From contig CAJWLP010000007.1 in assembly GCA_913043145.1 (NCBI GenBank), positions 1 through 56,353 on the forward strand: a stretch of 56,353 nt of DNA, written 5' to 3'. Shown piece by piece: positions 53,091 through 56,353 of the stretch. Numbering within the stretch: the first letter of the stretch is position 1; each line of letters begins with the position of its first letter. Under the pieces are notes generated by a model, which saw nothing but the letters and a program-made list of their open reading frames with translations, ran no database searches and was not told the origin of the DNA. The position numbers and the translations under genes are program-made. Source of the DNA: an uncultured Bacteroidota bacterium (GTDB lineage Bacteria > Bacteroidota > Bacteroidia > NS11-12g > UBA9320).

Positions 53091-54294
53091 TCTCGCCTGT
53101 GATTTCCATTCCCAAGATGAGTAAATGTATATCATGAGTACCCTCATAGGTAATGACACTTTCTAGGTTCATCATATGTCTCATGACGGGATAATCTCCA
53201 GTTATTCCCATTCCTCCATGCATTTGACGTGCTTCACGGGCAATTTGAATTGCTATTTCAACATTGTTTCTTTTAGCAAGTGAAATTTGGGCTGGAGTAG
53301 CTTTTCCTTCATTCATTAAATTTCCTAGCCGCCAGCATACAAGTTGAGCTTTAGTGATTTCTGTTAGCATTTCTGAAAGCTTTTTTTGTTGGAGTTGGAA
53401 ACCACTGATTGGTTTTCCAAATTGGATTCGTTCTGCTGCATATTTTCGAGCACTTTCGTAACAATCCATCGCAGCTCCCAATGCACCCCAACTAATGCCA
53501 TATCTAGCCGAATTAAGACAAGTGAGGGGACCTTTTAACCCGGATACCCCGGGTAAAATATTTTTTTTAGGTACTCTAACACAATCAAAAACAAGTTCAC
53601 CTGTACAACTTGCACGTAAGCTCCATTTATTATGTGTTTCGGGAGTTGTAAAACCTTCCATACCTCGTTCTACTATGACTCCTTTTACAATTCCTTCTTC
53701 ATTTTTTGCCCATACTACAGCTAAATCAGCTTCTGGTGCATTGCTAATCCACATTTTTGCACCATTAAGTATTACATGGTCACCATCTTCTTTGAAGTTT
53801 GTTGTCATTCCATTAGGGTTCGAACCGTGATCTGGTTCGGTAAGACCAAAACATCCAAGCATTTCGCCACTACCTAATTTAGGTAGGTATTTTCTTTTTT
53901 GTTCCTCACTACCAAACTTATGGATGGGGTACATAACTAACGATCCCTGAACACTTGCTGTAGATCGGATGCCACTATCACAGCGTTCTAGTTCTTGCAT
54001 GGCTAGACCATAACTTATGTAGTCTAGTCCACCTCCTCCATATTCAACTGGTATTTGAGGCCCAAAGCAACCCACATCACCTAATTGTTTGACAATATGG
54101 CTAGGGAAATAATTTCTTTGAGCACAATCCTCAATAATTGGTGATAGTTCCTTTTTAACATATGAACGCACACTGTCTCTAACCAGTAGGTGTTCTTCAC
54201 TGAATAAATCGTCCAGATTGTAGAAGTCTGGGTGGTCATATGAATCTTGACCTTTTTTGATTTCTTTTAAGTGGCTTAATTCTTCTTTGGTCAT
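53077..54294 (-). CDS. Acyl-CoA dehydrogenase, glutaryl-CoA dehydrogenase-like
   Basis: FAD-dependent oxidation of an acyl-CoA, probably glutaryl-CoA in lysine or tryptophan breakdown. The 405-residue enzyme has the N-terminal helical domain, the flavin-binding CFGLTEPDHGSNPNGM (about residues 148-163) and WISNAPEADLAVVWAK, the CoA-interacting RIQFGKPISGFQLQQKKL (about 290-307), and the active-site Glu384 in YEGTHDIH. SARYGISWGALGAAMDCY is typical of the glutaryl-CoA group. Its start faces folB across 52 bases of shared promoter. Confidence 0.93.
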   Translation of the reverse strand: MTKEELSHLKEIKKGQDSYDHPDFYNLDDLFSEEHLLVRDSVRSYVKKELSPIIEDCAQRNYFPSHIVKQLGDVGCFGPQIPVEYGGGGLDYISYGLAMQELERCDSGIRSTASVQGSLVMYPIHKFGSEEQKRKYLPKLGSGEMLGCFGLTEPDHGSNPNGMTTNFKEDGDHVILNGAKMWISNAPEADLAVVWAKNEEGIVKGVIVERGMEGFTTPETHNKWSLRASCTGELVFDCVRVPKKNILPGVSGLKGPLTCLNSARYGISWGALGAAMDCYESARKYAAERIQFGKPISGFQLQQKKLSEMLTEITKAQLVCWRLGNLMNEGKATPAQISLAKRNNVEIAIQIAREARQMHGGMGITGDYPVMRHMMNLESVITYEGTHDIHLLILGMEITGENAFI

Positions 54295-54322
54295 TTTATT
54301 TTAAACTAACTTTGCAAATGTA
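54287..54322. promoter_or_regulatory. Divergent back-to-back promoters of folB and the acyl-CoA dehydrogenase
   Basis: TAACTTTG (54307-54314, plus strand) is followed directly by CAAATGTA (54315-54322), which reads TACATTTG on the minus strand. Both match TAnnTTTG, and together they form a 16-base near-palindrome. A TTG at 54287-54289 lies 17 bases upstream of the plus element; a CAA at 54345-54347 lies 22 bases from the minus one. Expected starts are near 54320 for folB and near 54309 for the dehydrogenase. Confidence 0.6.
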
Positions 54323-54346
54323 AAATTAAAAGCAATATAGACGACA

Positions 54347-54706
54347 ATGAATAATACTATAGAATCAATATTAAGTATTGATAACGTTAGAGTCAAGGCT
54401 AACCACGGGTGGTATGAATCTGAACGAAAGCTTGGAGGGATGTATGTAATCTCTGTGCATATTTATAAAATCCTTGAAGCTAACCACGATTTTGACCATT
54501 TAGACCAGAGTATTAATTATGAAATGGTGCATCAAGTTATCCTAGATACCATGGAAGAGGAGCATATGTTGATTGAGTCCGCTTGCAAGGCAATTTGGGA
54601 TAAATTAAAAGTTAAGTATTCAAATGAAATTTGGGAAGTAAATATCCGAAAAGAGGATGTACCCCTAAAATTTGTAGAATCTACTTCATTCAAAATAAAG
54701 GGTTAA
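54347..54706 (+). CDS. folB: Dihydroneopterin aldolase
   Basis: Converts dihydroneopterin to 6-hydroxymethyl-dihydropterin and glycolaldehyde in folate synthesis. The 119-residue protein has the family's VRVKANHGWYESERKLGG near residues 13-30 (the H-G-x-x-x-x-E-x-x-x-G pattern) and NYEMVHQVILDTMEEEHMLIESACKAIW in pieces near 60-85 with the catalytic-site Glu. Complete and normal length. folC is elsewhere in the window. Confidence 0.93.
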   Translation: MNNTIESILSIDNVRVKANHGWYESERKLGGMYVISVHIYKILEANHDFDHLDQSINYEMVHQVILDTMEEEHMLIESACKAIWDKLKVKYSNEIWEVNIRKEDVPLKFVESTSFKIKG

Positions 54707-54726
54707 TTTACATCTTTAACGGATAA

Positions 54727-54745
54727 TTTCGTTATGTTAACGAAA
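54727..54745. repeat. Perfect inverted repeat between folB and rseP
   Basis: TTTCGTTA, a TGT loop, TAACGAAA: an eight-pair palindrome 21 bases after the folB stop codon. No run of T follows, so it is a poor intrinsic terminator. A third TAACG lies at 54717-54721 just upstream. It may be an operator or a transcript-end hairpin. Confidence 0.5.
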
Positions 54746-54814
54746 GACTAGATTTAGCAAATCAACTTACTGGATAAAAGATTATTTTCGCAACCTAAAA
54801 TTTTAAGATAAATC

Positions 54815-56158
54815 ATGGGAACAATTATCATGGCTGGTCAGTTGATACTAGCCCTCGCAATACTCGTATCATTACATGAATGGGGGCACTACATTGCTGC
54901 TAGAAGTTTTGGAATACGCGTAGAAAAGTTCTTTATTTTTTTTGATGCATGGGGTGCAAAGCTATTTAGTAAGCAAATAGGAGAAACAGAGTGGGGTATA
55001 GGATGGTTGCCTTTAGGTGGTTATGTTAAGATCACTGGTATGATTGATGAGAGTCTGGATAAAGAGCAATTAGCATCTGAGCCACAAGATTATGAGTTTA
55101 GGAGTAAACCTGCATGGCAAAGATTAATTGTAATGATCGGTGGGGTTACGATTAATTTTATACTGGGTGTACTCATTTTTGCACTTTCTATGTTCTACTA
55201 TGGTGAAACATGGCTTCCGAATGCCAAAGTAATCGAAAAAGGGGGAGTAGTTGTAACAGATCTTGGAAAGGCTGCTGGTTTTGAAACTGGGGATAAAATA
55301 GTGTCAATAAACGGACAAGAAGTCGAAAAATTCAGAGATCTGATTAACTCAAGTGCATACATTGTTGATGGACTTAATTACGGTGTTGTTCGAGATGGTG
55401 CAACTGTTTTAGTGCCTATATCAGATTCATTACGAACACATGTTTTAGAAAGCAAAGGTAAACTTGCTTTTTTCTCGTTAAGATTAGAGTCTATCATTGG
55501 TGGGACTGCCCCAGATGGTAATGCCCAAAAAGCAGGATTATTACCCAATGACAAAATAGTAGGTATTGACACAATAAATGTTCAATTTTTTGATCAATTG
55601 AAAGATGCCCTAAGTCTACACAGGGATAAAATAGCTAATTTAAAAGTCCTTAGAAATGGAAGTTTAATGACCGTTTCAACTAATGTAGATTCATTGGGTA
55701 TGATTGGAATACAGGTGTCTAATCTTGCACAGTATTCAGATGATTTACAACGGACAGAGTATGGATTTTTTGAATCATTTCCTGCAGGGTATAACAAAGG
55801 TGTGTCTTTATTGAAAGATAACATTGTAGCATTCGGAGAGATGTTTCGAGGAAAGTTAGATCCTGTTAAATCCGTTAGTGGTCCTGTTGGAATTGCAAAA
55901 ATATTTGGGGCAGAATGGGATTGGAGAAGATTTTGGAGTATCACTGGAATGTTGTCCTTTATTTTAGCATTTATGAATTTACTACCTATCCCTGCTTTGG
56001 ACGGTGGGCATGTACTCTTTTTATTGGTAGAAATGTTACGTGGTAAACCTTTGCCAGAAAAGGTGATGTATTATTTCCAAATCGTTGGAATGGTGATTCT
56101 CTTTGGACTGATGGGCTTTATCATATTTATTGATTTCTTTAATGCATTTTTTGGCTAG
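54815..56158 (+). CDS. rseP: Site-2 metalloprotease RseP (M50 family)
   Basis: Inner-membrane zinc protease that cuts anti-sigma factors within the membrane and clears signal peptides. The 447-residue protein has the zinc motif HEWGH (residues 21-25) in the first helix, one or two PDZ domains at about 120-300 (FETGDKIVSINGQEV and NDKIVGIDTINV), and the second catalytic motif in NLLPIPALDGGHVLF (about 390-404). The final helix follows. It may have its own promoter; a TATTTTCG sequence lies at 54783-54790. hscB starts directly after it. Confidence 0.94.
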   Translation: MGTIIMAGQLILALAILVSLHEWGHYIAARSFGIRVEKFFIFFDAWGAKLFSKQIGETEWGIGWLPLGGYVKITGMIDESLDKEQLASEPQDYEFRSKPAWQRLIVMIGGVTINFILGVLIFALSMFYYGETWLPNAKVIEKGGVVVTDLGKAAGFETGDKIVSINGQEVEKFRDLINSSAYIVDGLNYGVVRDGATVLVPISDSLRTHVLESKGKLAFFSLRLESIIGGTAPDGNAQKAGLLPNDKIVGIDTINVQFFDQLKDALSLHRDKIANLKVLRNGSLMTVSTNVDSLGMIGIQVSNLAQYSDDLQRTEYGFFESFPAGYNKGVSLLKDNIVAFGEMFRGKLDPVKSVSGPVGIAKIFGAEWDWRRFWSITGMLSFILAFMNLLPIPALDGGHVLFLLVEMLRGKPLPEKVMYYFQIVGMVILFGLMGFIIFIDFFNAFFG

Positions 56159-56353
56159 ATGGTAGCTGATTTTTTTGATTTTTATAAGATTCCTCAAAAG
56201 TTCTACATTGATGAGGAAGCTCTAAAATCTAAATTTCTCACAAAAGCCAAGCAAAATCATCCTGATTTTTACGTGAATGATCAAGAGAAGTATGCCGCTG
56301 CTATGGAGCAAACCAGTCTTAATAATCAAGCATTCAAGGTTTTAAGTAAGTTT
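56159..56353 (+). CDS. hscB: Fe-S assembly co-chaperone HscB, 3'-truncated
   Basis: The first 65 residues of a J-type co-chaperone that delivers IscU to HscA. ADFFDFYKIPQKFYIDEEAL matches the start of HscB J domains, and the HPDF tetrapeptide (about residues 37-40) is the HPD motif that stimulates the Hsp70 ATPase. The frame runs out at the window edge. Its ATG begins right after the rseP stop codon. No other isc gene is visible. Confidence 0.85.
   Translation, partial: MVADFFDFYKIPQKFYIDEEALKSKFLTKAKQNHPDFYVNDQEKYAAAMEQTSLNNQAFKVLSKF

Noticed and set aside
53091-53159. Longer start of the unknown lipoprotein at 53159
   Set aside because: It overlaps the acyl-CoA dehydrogenase gene by 83 bases, and the lipoprotein signal begins at 53090.
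1-56353. CRISPR arrays, insertion sequences, integrase or att sites, tRNA and rRNA genes
   Set aside because: No regularly spaced repeats, transposase or integrase genes, or cloverleaf sequences were seen on either strand.

Overview
The window is a dense, AT-rich stretch (roughly one third GC by eye) of a Bacteroidota chromosome. Lineage markers are RemB/Wzi-like outer-membrane barrels, an HU-CCDC81/SPOR protein, a PUR-alpha-like DUF3276 protein, a roughly 310-residue NusB, two cytochrome oxidase subunit III genes side by side, and several TAnnTTTG elements of the Bacteroidota -7 type upstream of genes, with few visible Shine-Dalgarno sequences. Flavobacteriales or a neighbouring order is plausible, but the sequence alone does not fix the genus. 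I found no tRNA, rRNA, CRISPR array, insertion sequence or prophage. Region 1 (1-14520, + strand) is a Wzx/Wzy-type surface polysaccharide locus: a 5'-truncated polyprenyl-phosphate HexNAc-1-phosphate transferase, a second initiating sugar transferase, a large SLBB export protein, flippase, three glycosyltransferase-type genes, Wzz, Wzy, a Wzi protein and a RemB/Wzi-like barrel. A proline dehydrogenase gene is inserted and overlaps wzi. Region 2 (14524-20804, - strand) reads, in transcription order, outer-membrane barrel, HU/SPOR protein, ExbB, ExbD, TonB-like protein, FolC, RNase HI: an energy-transduction operon followed by two housekeeping genes. Region 3 (20890-21967, + strand) is recA with a good Bacteroidota promoter. 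Region 4 (22046-31235, - strand) is the aerobic respiration block: a cytochrome c oxidase subunit II carrying an N-terminal cytochrome c domain, subunit I, a strong hairpin terminator, then heme A synthase, heme O synthase, two subunits III, subunit IV, SCO, DUF420, a small CPMC protein and DUF983. Together these supply catalytic subunits, heme A and probable copper-site assembly. Region 5 (31523-37807, - strand) holds a glycosyltransferase, dapD, a phosphoribosyltransferase, coaE, yajC, a DUF1573 lipoprotein, nusB and a PMT-like membrane protein. Region 6 (37827-43243, + strand) holds an MsbA-like ABC exporter with a changed Walker B residue, DUF3276, and a tight operon DUF4199-SRPBCC-PlsC-GatC-LolD-like ATPase-cobalamin adenosyltransferase. 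Region 7 (43245-50642) has a TPR lipoprotein, ffh, pdxH, a membrane-anchored beta-barrel protein, a thiolase, a secreted protein of unknown function and a DUF2279 protein. Region 8 (50611-56353) has a phosphohexomutase, an unknown lipoprotein, a glutaryl-CoA dehydrogenase-like enzyme, folB, rseP and the start of hscB. Most of the window is ordinary core genome. The points most worth following are the N-terminal cytochrome c fusion plus coiled-coil insertion in subunit II, a conserved-looking CPMC membrane protein in the oxidase assembly operon, a terminator placed just before the heme A synthase start, a Glu-to-Asn change in the ABC exporter, proline dehydrogenase coupled to wzi, and back-to-back divergent promoters. 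No clearly undescribed multi-gene system was identified.
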